Assembly (NCBI RefSeq): GCF_005473905.2
Contig: NZ_CP061336.1
Span: 3,402,501 to 3,466,500 of the forward strand
From: Ruminiclostridium herbifermentans
GTDB lineage: Bacteria > Bacillota > Clostridia > Acetivibrionales > DSM-1351
Length of the DNA stretch: 64,000 bases
Direction: 5' to 3'
A program made the position numbers and the translations under genes. The notes under the pieces were generated by a model. That model made no database searches and was not told where the DNA came from. It saw only the letters and a list, made by a program, of their open reading frames with translations. Positions 10,190-18,048 of the stretch are shown here, one piece after another (the stretch's first letter is position 1; every line of letters starts with the position of its first letter).

Positions 10190-11239
10190 CTAATGATTTA
10201 ACACACGATAAATGTCCTCATTCTTGCACCCAGCCTTTCTCATAGGCTCTACAATATCTTTAACAAAGTCAGGGACATAGGTTTTTAAAGCTTTAAATGT
10301 TCCCGCCATCTTATACTCATTTAGCATAGCAGGCAAAAAAATAGTCTCTCCAGCCTTAAAATCAACCGTCATTTTCTCAGTTTCTATAACTCCATTACCT
10401 TCAATACATATAAACACATAGAACTTGCTGCCATCACAAATTTCAGAGACACTCCCATCTACATCATATCTCTCACAGGCAAAAAACTTGTTTGCTAAAA
10501 AAATTGTCTTATTACAGGTTTCATTTATTTTAATATCTACGCCTTCACACTTGATATTTTTGAAATTTGTATCAAATTTAATTACATCCATAGCCTTTTC
10601 CAATTGTAAAGGACGTTTGGCACCATTTTTGTCAACTCTGTTATAATCATAAACTCTATATGTTGTATCTGAACTCTGCTGTATCTCCGCAATTACTATC
10701 CCAGCCCCAATTGCATGAACCAATCCAGCTGGTATATTGATAACATCTCCAGGTTTAACCTCTATATTCTGAAGGCAATCTTCTATTCTATTTTCTCTAA
10801 TTGCATTGTCAAACTCTTTTTTTGTTACACCCGGTTTAAGACCTGCCACAAGCTTTGCCTCTGGCTTTACGTCCATTATATACCACATTTCATTTTTTCC
10901 TAAGCCTCCCTCGTACACTGCTGCATAGTTATCTTCACAATGCACTTGTACAGAAAGCTTGTCATTTGCATCTATAAGTTTTATTAATAGCGGTATTTCC
11001 TCACAATTGACAGGGAAATTTTTACCTAGAATATTTATAGAATCATTTTTAATTATCTCCGGAAGGGTTTTTCCTGCATGTTCACCATTTGCAATTACAC
11101 TAACACCATTTTTATGACAAGAAAGTTCCCAGCTTTCTGCAACAGTACCATCTGGAAGCTCTCTGTTTAACTTTTCGAAGTAACGACCACCCCAAAGGTA
11201 ATCCTTATAAACCGGCTTTAGCTTTATTGGATAATACAT
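10190..11239 (-). CDS. manA: Mannose-6-phosphate isomerase, class I (349 aa)
   Basis: Zinc-dependent cupin isomerase interconverting mannose-6-phosphate and fructose-6-phosphate. It feeds GDP-mannose synthesis or mannose catabolism. Metal ligands of the family are visible: Q98 and H100 in LSVQVH, E117 in KNEMWY and H175 in IPAGLVHAIG. The RVYDYNR and LQLEKAMDVI blocks near the C-terminal half are also typical. The start at 11239 follows GGGAG; extending to 11311 would add 24 residues of unlikely sequence. The gene is isolated from obvious sugar operons. Confidence 0.92.
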   Translation of the reverse strand: MYYPIKLKPVYKDYLWGGRYFEKLNRELPDGTVAESWELSCHKNGVSVIANGEHAGKTLPEIIKNDSINILGKNFPVNCEEIPLLIKLIDANDKLSVQVHCEDNYAAVYEGGLGKNEMWYIMDVKPEAKLVAGLKPGVTKKEFDNAIRENRIEDCLQNIEVKPGDVINIPAGLVHAIGAGIVIAEIQQSSDTTYRVYDYNRVDKNGAKRPLQLEKAMDVIKFDTNFKNIKCEGVDIKINETCNKTIFLANKFFACERYDVDGSVSEICDGSKFYVFICIEGNGVIETEKMTVDFKAGETIFLPAMLNEYKMAGTFKALKTYVPDFVKDIVEPMRKAGCKNEDIYRVLNH

Positions 11240-11549
11240 GTCGCTCTCCCATGTAATAAGTGCCAAGAGAATAACATTACATTCTTTCAGACTTATTATA
11301 CAGCATATCATTTCCTAAGACCATTATATGCAAGACCTAACATAGTGGCAACACGTAATAAATGTATGTTTTTCCAATTATACCACTAATTACTTTGGTA
11401 TTTATTATTGTATTTCCAATATTTTATACACTTTTTAGCACAATACCAATATTCCACAGTCAATTAATACATTTATTTTTCCACATTACTTCTAATTATT
11501 TTTCATCTATTGTAATATTACTTATTTATTTTTCATCTATGAACTTTTA

Positions 11550-12074
11550 TTATATGTTTTTATTCTTAAATTTGTGTATTTGCAGTGACAAATTAGTAAT
11601 TGAAAATGTAAAGAAGGCAAGTACAAACGCAGTTAAAAAACCTACTTGAGCTATAATATCATTACTTGGAAATTTAATTGCACTATAAATTAGTTTTCCT
11701 AGAAAAATAAATTCTAGCAAAAGACCGCCAATCATTATTCTCAACAATTTTTTGTTTCTAGCTATAAGAGCATCAAAATCAGTATATAGTTCTGGTCTCT
11801 CATCTTCATACTGCTTTCTTAATACATACCACCCCATACCAATTTGATTTATCTTCCAACCAGCATCATTAATTATTGATATATACTCAGGTGTCAATTT
11901 ATCCTGATAATCAATGCAATATCTAGCTTTAGTTGGAGTACAATTTTCGAAATAAAAAACCACTCCTTTAAATTTTGTTTTAACCAACCTCAAGCCACTA
12001 TTCTCCATACTTTCAAGCCAACTTTCTATTTTTTCATAATTCCATGCCCACCACCACTTAAATATCCTAATCAT
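11550..12074 (-). CDS. DUF2812 membrane protein (174 aa)
   Basis: The N-terminal ~105 residues match the DUF2812 pattern: short amphipathic start FKWWWAWNYEKIESWLESM, then GWKINQIGMGWYVLRKQ. Two hydrophobic C-terminal segments follow. DUF2812 proteins are usually encoded directly after a PadR regulator, exactly as here, where the ATG overlaps the PadR stop as TAATG with GGAGGG upstream. The family has no established biochemical function; it probably works in the membrane with the regulator as a stress or drug response pair. Confidence 0.82.
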   Translation of the reverse strand: MIRIFKWWWAWNYEKIESWLESMENSGLRLVKTKFKGVVFYFENCTPTKARYCIDYQDKLTPEYISIINDAGWKINQIGMGWYVLRKQYEDERPELYTDFDALIARNKKLLRIMIGGLLLEFIFLGKLIYSAIKFPSNDIIAQVGFLTAFVLAFFTFSITNLSLQIHKFKNKNI

Positions 12075-12397
12075 TATAATCCCTCCAATATACTATGACC
12101 ATTTTTACATAGTTCATCAATTCTTCTTAATTCCTCTTCTAAAAGCCAAACTCCATCATCGGTCAGCTTGTATAATTTTCTTCTGTCCTCTTCACCTGCC
12201 GATACAATTAGGTTATCCTTTTCAAACTTTGTGAGAGTACCATATATTGTCCCTGCCCCTAAAGTAATTCTGTTTTTTGTAATTTCTTTTACATATAGAA
12301 TTATCCCATAACCATGTCTCGGCTTTTTTAGTGATAGCAATATATAATATGCTGACTCACTCATTGGTAAATATGATTTTTTTAGTTGTTCTTTCAC
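12074..12397 (-). CDS. PadR-family transcriptional regulator (107 aa)
   Basis: Short winged-helix PadR protein. The HTH spans MSESAYYILLSLKKPRHGYG and the wing region includes GAGTIYGTLTKFEKDNLI and DRRKLYKLTDDG. The small size fits the PadR subfamily 2 (about 110 residues, dimer). The start codon is GTG at 12397, five bases after AGGAGG. Two ATATCA-N5-TGATAT palindromes lie ~300 bases upstream and are candidate operators. It is translationally coupled to the DUF2812 gene. Confidence 0.9.
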   Translation of the reverse strand: MKEQLKKSYLPMSESAYYILLSLKKPRHGYGIILYVKEITKNRITLGAGTIYGTLTKFEKDNLIVSAGEEDRRKLYKLTDDGVWLLEEELRRIDELCKNGHSILEGL

Positions 12398-12710
12398 CTT
12401 AACCTCCTCTCCCCTATTTAGGTATAAAATTTTGTAAAGACTTCTACGGGTCTCGTCTAATTAATAGTCAGTTCCTTTAGTAAAATTTTAAAATCCGCTA
12501 AAATGGTTTTCCTGCTTGAAAAAGCAGATTGCTCAATTTACAAAAAGCTACTCATTGTTTCATGCTATGTGAAAAATGCCATGAATACAGTAATATAAAC
12601 TCATCATTTTTCAAACCGATAGCCTCTACACCTTATTTTTAATGTAATTCTAGATTTTTCTCTAAGTACACATTACATTATGTATACAATTTTCCTATAA
12701 CACAAATACT

Positions 12711-12773
12711 ATATCACATTATGATATATCACAAGACGATTATATCACACCTTGATATATCATTTCAAGATAT
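12711..12773. promoter_or_regulatory. Twin palindromic operator candidate
   Basis: Two 17-bp palindromes of form ATATCA-N5-TGATAT begin at 12711 and 12742, exactly 31 bp apart, close to three helical turns. A third degenerate half (ATATCA-N5-AGATAT) begins at 12757. They sit between the minus-strand padR gene and the plus-strand gene at 12905. The architecture suits a dimeric winged-helix regulator such as the neighbouring PadR; binding is inferred, not shown. Confidence 0.5.
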
Positions 12774-12904
12774 ATTTTCCCTTTTTATTAAATCATTTTG
12801 CCCATTCAAAAATTAAGTTTTTGAATTTCTAGTCTAATAAAAAGCAACATATAAACCGATATAGTATGTATAAAAATTCCGAAGAATGTAAAGGAGCACT
12901 TACT

Positions 12905-13354
12905 ATGGAAGTATATGAATTAATGCAATACCTACAACAGACTCAAGACTATATCGAATATTCCTTCTACAAAAATTCATCTGAAATTATGGAAGCCATA
13001 ATGAAAAATGGATTAGACAAAGTATTAAATATAATATCTATTCACGAAAAACAAAAAGGCTTTTTTGAATGCTCAAGTACTTGGGAGGTAGATGCTAGCA
13101 CCTGTTATAGCAAATTTATTACAATAAATTTATCAGGTGAAATGATATTTATAACAGAAGTTTTAGATAATAGCAATACTTCTTCAGACTCTTCAAACTC
13201 TAAAAGTCATATAGAAAACATATTTGGAGCTACTACGTTTGATATTGATGTTCAAAAAGAGTATGGTGAGATAATAAGTCTATTAAAAAGCAAGCCTCTT
13301 AATAGTATTGAAAAAAATATCCTGACAAAAGTTGTTGCTGCTTTTTTTAGATAA
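12905..13354 (+). CDS. Hypothetical protein (149 aa)
   Basis: Not recognised. Acidic, soluble-looking protein with a helical start (MEVYELMQYLQQTQDYIEY), a serine/asparagine-rich linker near residues 100-115 and no signal peptide or membrane segment. The ATG at 12905 has AGGAG nine bases upstream; an upstream in-frame ATG at 12866 lacks a site. It is transcribed away from padR, with the twin palindromes about 130-190 bases upstream, so it could share that regulation. A hairpin of the family C type follows the stop. Confidence 0.7.
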   Translation: MEVYELMQYLQQTQDYIEYSFYKNSSEIMEAIMKNGLDKVLNIISIHEKQKGFFECSSTWEVDASTCYSKFITINLSGEMIFITEVLDNSNTSSDSSNSKSHIENIFGATTFDIDVQKEYGEIISLLKSKPLNSIEKNILTKVVAAFFR

Positions 13355-13493
13355 CATTTAATAAGCATGTTCTAATGTATATAGTTTAAAAAAGTTCAAA
13401 GCATAGATGATTGTCTTTTTTTATAAACCTTCTCTGAAATATCTAGCAGTTAATATTCCAGTTCAATTGATTATGTTTGAAGATTATGTTAAT

Positions 13494-13553
13494 AAATCAA
13501 CTTTCCAAGTTATAATTACTAGTATAGTGACTTATCAATGGAAAGTTGATTTT
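13494..13553. repeat. Family C hairpin repeat, copy 1
   Basis: Inverted repeat AAATCAACTTTCCA / TGGAAAGTTGATTT with a 31-base loop ending ACTTATCAATGG. Related sequences occur at 17574-17632 and 33131-33253. It lies between two convergent genes and may also act as a terminator. Confidence 0.6.
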
Positions 13554-13620
13554 ATTGCATAGATGTATTAAAGCAAATTATTAAATCAAAAGTTTTATAT
13601 TTTTGACTATTTCTTAAAGA

Positions 13621-14478
13621 CTATTCCTTAAAAATGCTTTGTGAATACTTTTTAGGCGAAACCCCAAACATTTTTGAAAAAGCTCTTGAAAAACTGGAAT
13701 AATCGTTAAATCCACATTTGCTTGCTGCATCAGCAGGTGATAATCCCTCATTGATGTAAGCAGCGCATTTTTGCATCCTCTTAAAATTAACATAATTATG
13801 TATTGTACAGCCTGTATTTGCCTTAAATTTATGCATCAAATAATATTTGTTAATATAAAACATTTTAGACAGCATATCAATACTTAAATCAGAGTCTAAA
13901 TTAGCATTTATGTATTTAATAATATTTTGGATTTGTTCATCAAATTTTACTTCAACTTCCTCTACATGTCCGCCTGGTTTCATCTGAAGTCTATTAATAT
14001 ATATAATAAATTCCAAAAATAATGCATTACATAAAATCCTAGTTCCAAATTGAACACCATTTTCTTCTAATTCAATTTTAGTAAGTATGGCCTTAATTGT
14101 ATTTATGGAATGTTTATAAAGTCTTAGTAAATGTCTGTTTTCTCTTGCTAATTTAAAGCAGGTTAAAAGATCATCTTCCTCATTGCCATGTTGTCTCAAA
14201 AAATCATCATTAATCCAAAGAACTATTCTCTCATATTCTTCATCAGGCTCAACTATGGGCTTATGTACTTGATTTCTCGGAACAAAAAGTATATCCCAAG
14301 GCATTAACTTATATGACTTCCCTTCAATATTGTAAATTACATTTCCAGATAAAAATATTATTATTTTATTGAATTCATGGTAGTGAAACTCAAATTGAAA
14401 ATCACTCCTGTCTTTTAAGTGAAAAAATTTATAGTCATTATTCAATTGTCCTCTTTTAACACCTTGTTCAATAAACAT
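13621..14478 (-). CDS. AraC-family transcriptional regulator (285 aa)
   Basis: N-terminal cupin sensor (HYHEFNKIIIFLSG, PWDILFVPRNQVHKP) followed by two helix-turn-helix motifs in the last 100 residues (DLSIDMLSKMFYINKYYLMHKF and SPADAASKCGFNDYSSFSRAF, ending FGVSPKKYSQ). The domain order and length are typical of ligand-sensing AraC activators. GAGGTG precedes the ATG by five bases. It is divergent from the EamA exporter gene at 14810, so it may control that exporter in response to a small hydrophobic molecule or sugar. Confidence 0.92.
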   Translation of the reverse strand: MFIEQGVKRGQLNNDYKFFHLKDRSDFQFEFHYHEFNKIIIFLSGNVIYNIEGKSYKLMPWDILFVPRNQVHKPIVEPDEEYERIVLWINDDFLRQHGNEEDDLLTCFKLARENRHLLRLYKHSINTIKAILTKIELEENGVQFGTRILCNALFLEFIIYINRLQMKPGGHVEEVEVKFDEQIQNIIKYINANLDSDLSIDMLSKMFYINKYYLMHKFKANTGCTIHNYVNFKRMQKCAAYINEGLSPADAASKCGFNDYSSFSRAFSKMFGVSPKKYSQSIFKE

Positions 14479-14809
14479 TTTTCACCTCAACAAAATAATA
14501 TTTAATTCTTAAACCAGTTCATATATATAGTACATTATATGTAAACCAAATAATTTTTGACTAAACATTCTTTTATCACACCAATTGTATATCTGTAGCA
14601 GCAAACACATGGAATAATTTAAAAGATTCAAATTTCAATCCAGCAATACTATATATTTAGTTATGCATCTAAAGAATAGATTTAGCTTTGATCTTCAATT
14701 TAATATAGACAGCTTTTGCGCACTTTTTAAGCATATTATGCAAAGAACTTGACCAACTTTCAGAATATACTATACTGTAAGGCAAATAAATATTCGGGCG
14801 GGGATGTTT
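14479..14809. other. Divergent intergenic region, araC-type gene / EamA exporter
   Basis: About 330 AT-rich bases carrying both promoters. No operator palindrome stood out. Confidence 0.4.
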
Positions 14810-15736
14810 ATGAAAATAATCACCAAAGCAAATGCTCAGTTTTTCTTATTGCTAAACGCCTTATTTTGGGGTTCCTCGTACATATGGTCAAAAATGTTAT
14901 TAAATATACTGCCACCTTTTTTCATCCTATTTATTTGTTCAATATTAGGATTATTAATAACTGTTGTACTTTTCAAAAAACATCTTACAGACTTTAACAA
15001 AAGAAATATTACAGTTTGTATATTGATAAGTCTTGTTTCTGTAGCCAGCAACACCTTCTGTATGCTTGCACTGACAAGAACCTCAAGTGCAAACACTGCA
15101 TTTATAGTACAGCTTTCTATAATAATTACACCAATAATAATGTCTATACTAGACAGAAAAGCTCCCACTCCGAAAATTATAATTTCTGCATTGCTTGCAA
15201 TGGGAGGTATTTATTTAATTACATGCTACGGAAAAGGTCTACAGATTAATTTAGGAGACATATTTGCTCTTTGCAATGCTGTATGTTTTTCACTGTACAT
15301 AGCATTGCAGAATAAGTTTTTAAATGAAGTTAATCCAGTACAGTTTACATTTTTTCAGCACGCTACTAATTTCATAGCCTTTTTAGTATTGTCACTTATG
15401 TTTGAAAAAAGTTCTATTGCTTTTGGGAATATTTTAAATCCATTGTTCTTTGTACTGATTGGGCTAAATGCTGTAGTGATAATATTTACATCCTTGTTTC
15501 AAAGTTCTGCAATAAAGTATATACGTCCTGAAAACGCCACCATTCTTTATTCCTTTGAGCCTGTAACAACTGCAATACTTGGAGCGGCTATTTTAGGTGA
15601 AAAATTTACTGGAATACATGCAGTAGTAGGCTGCTTTATCATCCTATTCGCTGCAATAATATCGTCTCTTAAACCCAGACATCTATTCAAAAAACGTATG
15701 TATAAATTATTATTTCAGATAAATACAAAAATTTAA
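14810..15736 (+). CDS. EamA-family (drug/metabolite) transporter (308 aa)
   Basis: Ten predicted transmembrane helices in two EamA repeats. The first repeat contains NALFWGSSYIWSKMLL and the second ends with the conserved YSFEPVTTAILGAAILGEKFT, typical of DMT exporters of amino acids or metabolites. The ATG at 14810 lies six bases after GGGG; an ATG at 14804 abuts that site directly and is less likely. It is divergent from the AraC regulator. A bidirectional hairpin terminator follows. Confidence 0.88.
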   Translation: MKIITKANAQFFLLLNALFWGSSYIWSKMLLNILPPFFILFICSILGLLITVVLFKKHLTDFNKRNITVCILISLVSVASNTFCMLALTRTSSANTAFIVQLSIIITPIIMSILDRKAPTPKIIISALLAMGGIYLITCYGKGLQINLGDIFALCNAVCFSLYIALQNKFLNEVNPVQFTFFQHATNFIAFLVLSLMFEKSSIAFGNILNPLFFVLIGLNAVVIIFTSLFQSSAIKYIRPENATILYSFEPVTTAILGAAILGEKFTGIHAVVGCFIILFAAIISSLKPRHLFKKRMYKLLFQINTKI

Positions 15737-15753
15737 AAATATTTAATAACTAA

Positions 15754-15808
15754 AACACGCATGTTTACAATATCCTAACTAACACTGATATTGCTAAACA
15801 TGCGTGTT
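15754..15808. terminator. Bidirectional terminator between convergent genes
   Basis: Long inverted repeat with arms AACACGCATGTTTACAATATC (15754-15774, near perfect) and its complement at 15787-15808. It separates the EamA gene from the DUF2680-like gene, with T-rich flanks on both sides. Confidence 0.8.
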
Positions 15809-15819
15809 AATATTATTTA

Positions 15820-16308
15820 CTATCTATGTCTTTCACTTTTTTCCTTAAACTTAGGGAAATTATTGCCATCCCAGTTCTCCAACTGTTTATTGAATTCCTG
15901 AATAGCCTTATCGCCTTCTTCTTTTGTCATGATTCCCTTTTTTACATTCTGCTCAATATGAGTCTTGAATTTTTGATTGATACGCTCTTTTTTCTGTGGT
16001 AATGTAAGACTGTCGAACTCCTTTATTTTTGCTATTCGTTCATCAATTTTTTTAGTTAGTTCCTCAGCCTTTTCCTTTGTTATATTACCTTCTTTCAATT
16101 CCTTCTCAATTTCCTTTTTTCTTTCCTCAAGTCTTTTTATTGGATCCTTATCACACTTGTCATGCTTATGATTCCTATTGAAAAAGCCTGCGTCCTGTTC
16201 AGTTGCACCTACCTGTTCTCCATTATTGATAGTTTGAACTGCAAATGTACTTGAAGATATTATTGAGAATATAAAAGCGATAGCAATCAGAATCTGTAGT
16301 TTTTTCAA
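15820..16308 (-). CDS. Secreted DUF2680-like protein (162 aa)
   Basis: Signal peptide (MKKLQILIAIAFIFSIISSS, cleavage probably after TFA) followed by a highly charged, helical, lysine/glutamate-rich domain. EGNITKEKAEELTKKIDER and KGIMTKEEGDKAI repeat the 'xGxITKEE' pattern of DUF2680 proteins. The start is taken as TTG at 16308, eight bases after a near-perfect GGGAGGTGAT site; a GTG at 16317 would lie inside that site. Function unknown. It is an extracellular or cell-wall protein. Confidence 0.75.
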   Translation of the reverse strand: MKKLQILIAIAFIFSIISSSTFAVQTINNGEQVGATEQDAGFFNRNHKHDKCDKDPIKRLEERKKEIEKELKEGNITKEKAEELTKKIDERIAKIKEFDSLTLPQKKERINQKFKTHIEQNVKKGIMTKEEGDKAIQEFNKQLENWDGNNFPKFKEKSERHR

Positions 16309-16548
16309 AACTATCACCTCCCTTCAACAATATATATCTTTCTCATCTATCGCATAAATATTGTGTGAAAATTATATTTTTATATAACAATGTTTACCAA
16401 TCTTTAAAGCAAAATATTTTATATAAAATTTCCCAAAAATGATGTTGCTACATCTATAATTTTCAACTATAAAAATGCGATACTTATTTACAACCCCATC
16501 TATATTACATATTGAAGGTCACATACAAGACACTTTACACCTTAAGAA

Positions 16549-17208
16549 TTATTTTGTTGAATTACTCATTTTATTTTTCAATAGGGTAATAACTGCTGGC
16601 ATTAGTGAAATCAGTATTATGACTATCGCAACAATAAAGAAATTGTTTTGAACCCATGGGATTGCACCGAAGAAAAATCCTCCGAATGAAAAAATAGCAA
16701 CCCAGCCAATTCCGCCAACAACATTATAACTAATAAATTTACTATAATTCATAGAACCCATTCCCGCAACAAATGGAGCAAAGGTTCTGATTATAGGAAC
16801 AAATCTTGCAATTATAATTGTTTTACCACCATACTTTTCATAAAATTCATGGGTTCTATCAAGATACTCTTTTTTGAAGATTTTTGAGTTCTCATTTTTA
16901 AATAATTTAGCACCGAAGAACTTTCCTATTTCATAATTGCACGAATCACCTAGAATTGCAGCTAACATCAGCACAGCAATTATAGCAGGAAAATTTATAT
17001 CCCCTGCTTTAGCTAAAGCTCCAAGCAAAAATATTAATGAATCTCCTGGAAGAAAAGGTGTAACTACCAAACCCGTCTCACAAAATATTACTAGAAACAA
17101 AATCAGATATGTCCAAATACCAAAGTCATTAATAATCTGAGGTAAATGCTCATCCATGTGCAACACTAAATCAATAAATTTAACTGCATATTGTACTAAT
17201 GTATCCAT
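16549..17208 (-). CDS. DedA-family membrane protein (219 aa)
   Basis: DedA/VTT-fold integral membrane protein. Conserved motifs are FCETGLVVTPFLPGDSLIF (E and PGDSL), GDSCNYEIGKFFG and ARFVPIIRTFAPFVAGMGSM, the G-R motif of the family. DedA proteins act in lipid carrier translocation and envelope homeostasis; some recycle undecaprenyl phosphate across the membrane. The ATG at 17208 is about seven bases past AGGGG; TTG at 17214 is too close. Monocistronic. Confidence 0.92.
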   Translation of the reverse strand: MDTLVQYAVKFIDLVLHMDEHLPQIINDFGIWTYLILFLVIFCETGLVVTPFLPGDSLIFLLGALAKAGDINFPAIIAVLMLAAILGDSCNYEIGKFFGAKLFKNENSKIFKKEYLDRTHEFYEKYGGKTIIIARFVPIIRTFAPFVAGMGSMNYSKFISYNVVGGIGWVAIFSFGGFFFGAIPWVQNNFFIVAIVIILISLMPAVITLLKNKMSNSTK

Positions 17209-17573
17209 TACCAAACCCCTTTACTCTTTTGTCTTATTTATTCTATATACTACAATTTAAACTAAAAGTCTCAATTCGTATACCCTTTATTAAAAAGTTA
17301 ACGATTTTTTAACATACTTTACCTTTAAAGCCCCTATAATAATGATACTTCATTATTTCGAATTTACATTTATTTCCCGTACAAATAAAATCCATACTGA
17401 AAATCCATACTGATAATATATTCTTGAATTTGATTAGAAATACTCAATCAGCAAAACAAGCAAAATATTATTTCAATTATTATTTAAATCACCATTTCGT
17501 ATACATGCCATAAATTATCTCAAAGCTGCCTGTACGCGGAAAAAATATCAAAGTCAGTTTAATATAAGCAATT

Positions 17574-17632
17574 CAACTTTCCCAGCACAAAATCTATCGG
17601 TATTTAAACTTATCAATGGCTTGATGAATAAG
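17574..17632. repeat. Family C repeat, copy 2
   Basis: CAACTTTCCCAG at the left and ACTTATCAATGG near the right, with AATCTATCGGTATTTAAAC between. It matches the reverse complement of 33201-33253 almost base for base. Confidence 0.55.
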
Positions 17633-17700
17633 GATAAATAACTTTAATCAAAAAAGGTCTGTTTCAAAACAAAAAAATGATATAATAAACAGCGTACTCC

Positions 17701-17936
17701 TTAAATAGTACTCACACGCAACATAATCTATTGCTTACCCCGAAAATATACGCTGAATTAAATAAGGTGAAAAACAAGCACCTTCGCCAACGGTATTATC
17801 AGAGCATCTTGTCCTGATTTATACTCACAGCTGCTTTCTTTAGCTGTGTCGGCTGCATACTTATTCTTCACCTAATACTTCTAGTATCAATTTCTAACCG
17901 TTCTTCACATTAGATATATTGCTGCTTACTATTTAT
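17701..17936 (+). repeat. Family A dispersed palindromic element, copy 2
   Basis: Starts with TTAAATAGTACTCACACGC and ends with GCTTACTATTTA, an imperfect terminal inverted repeat. The inner stem is AGGTGAAAAACAAG against CTTATTCTTCACCT, enclosing a nested hairpin CACAGCT-N9-AGCTGTG (17826-17848). It aligns along its whole length with the reverse complement of copy 3. Confidence 0.8.
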
Positions 17937-18048
17937 TTCAATAAGACATCAGTTTACAGAAAATTTTTCAACTACCCCTCTAAAGCTTTTAAACATGAAC
18001 ATTAAATTTCAATAAGCCCTAAGTCAGCTAGAATACAAAAGCAAAATA

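Larger units (their letters stand above)
17209..18048. other. Repeat-rich intergenic region
   Basis: About 840 bases without a gene, holding family C copy 2 (17574-17632) and family A copy 2 (17701-17936). The first 300 bases should contain the dedA promoter. Confidence 0.6.

Noticed and set aside
11362-11649. 95-codon hydrophobic plus frame
   Set aside because: Runs into the DUF2812 gene on the other strand; its repeated TATTTTTCATCTAT tracts explain the hydrophobic translation, and it lacks a ribosome binding site.
12711-12773. CRISPR-like spacing of ATATCA blocks
   Set aside because: Only two full palindromes with no spacers of constant length or long repeats; fits operators.
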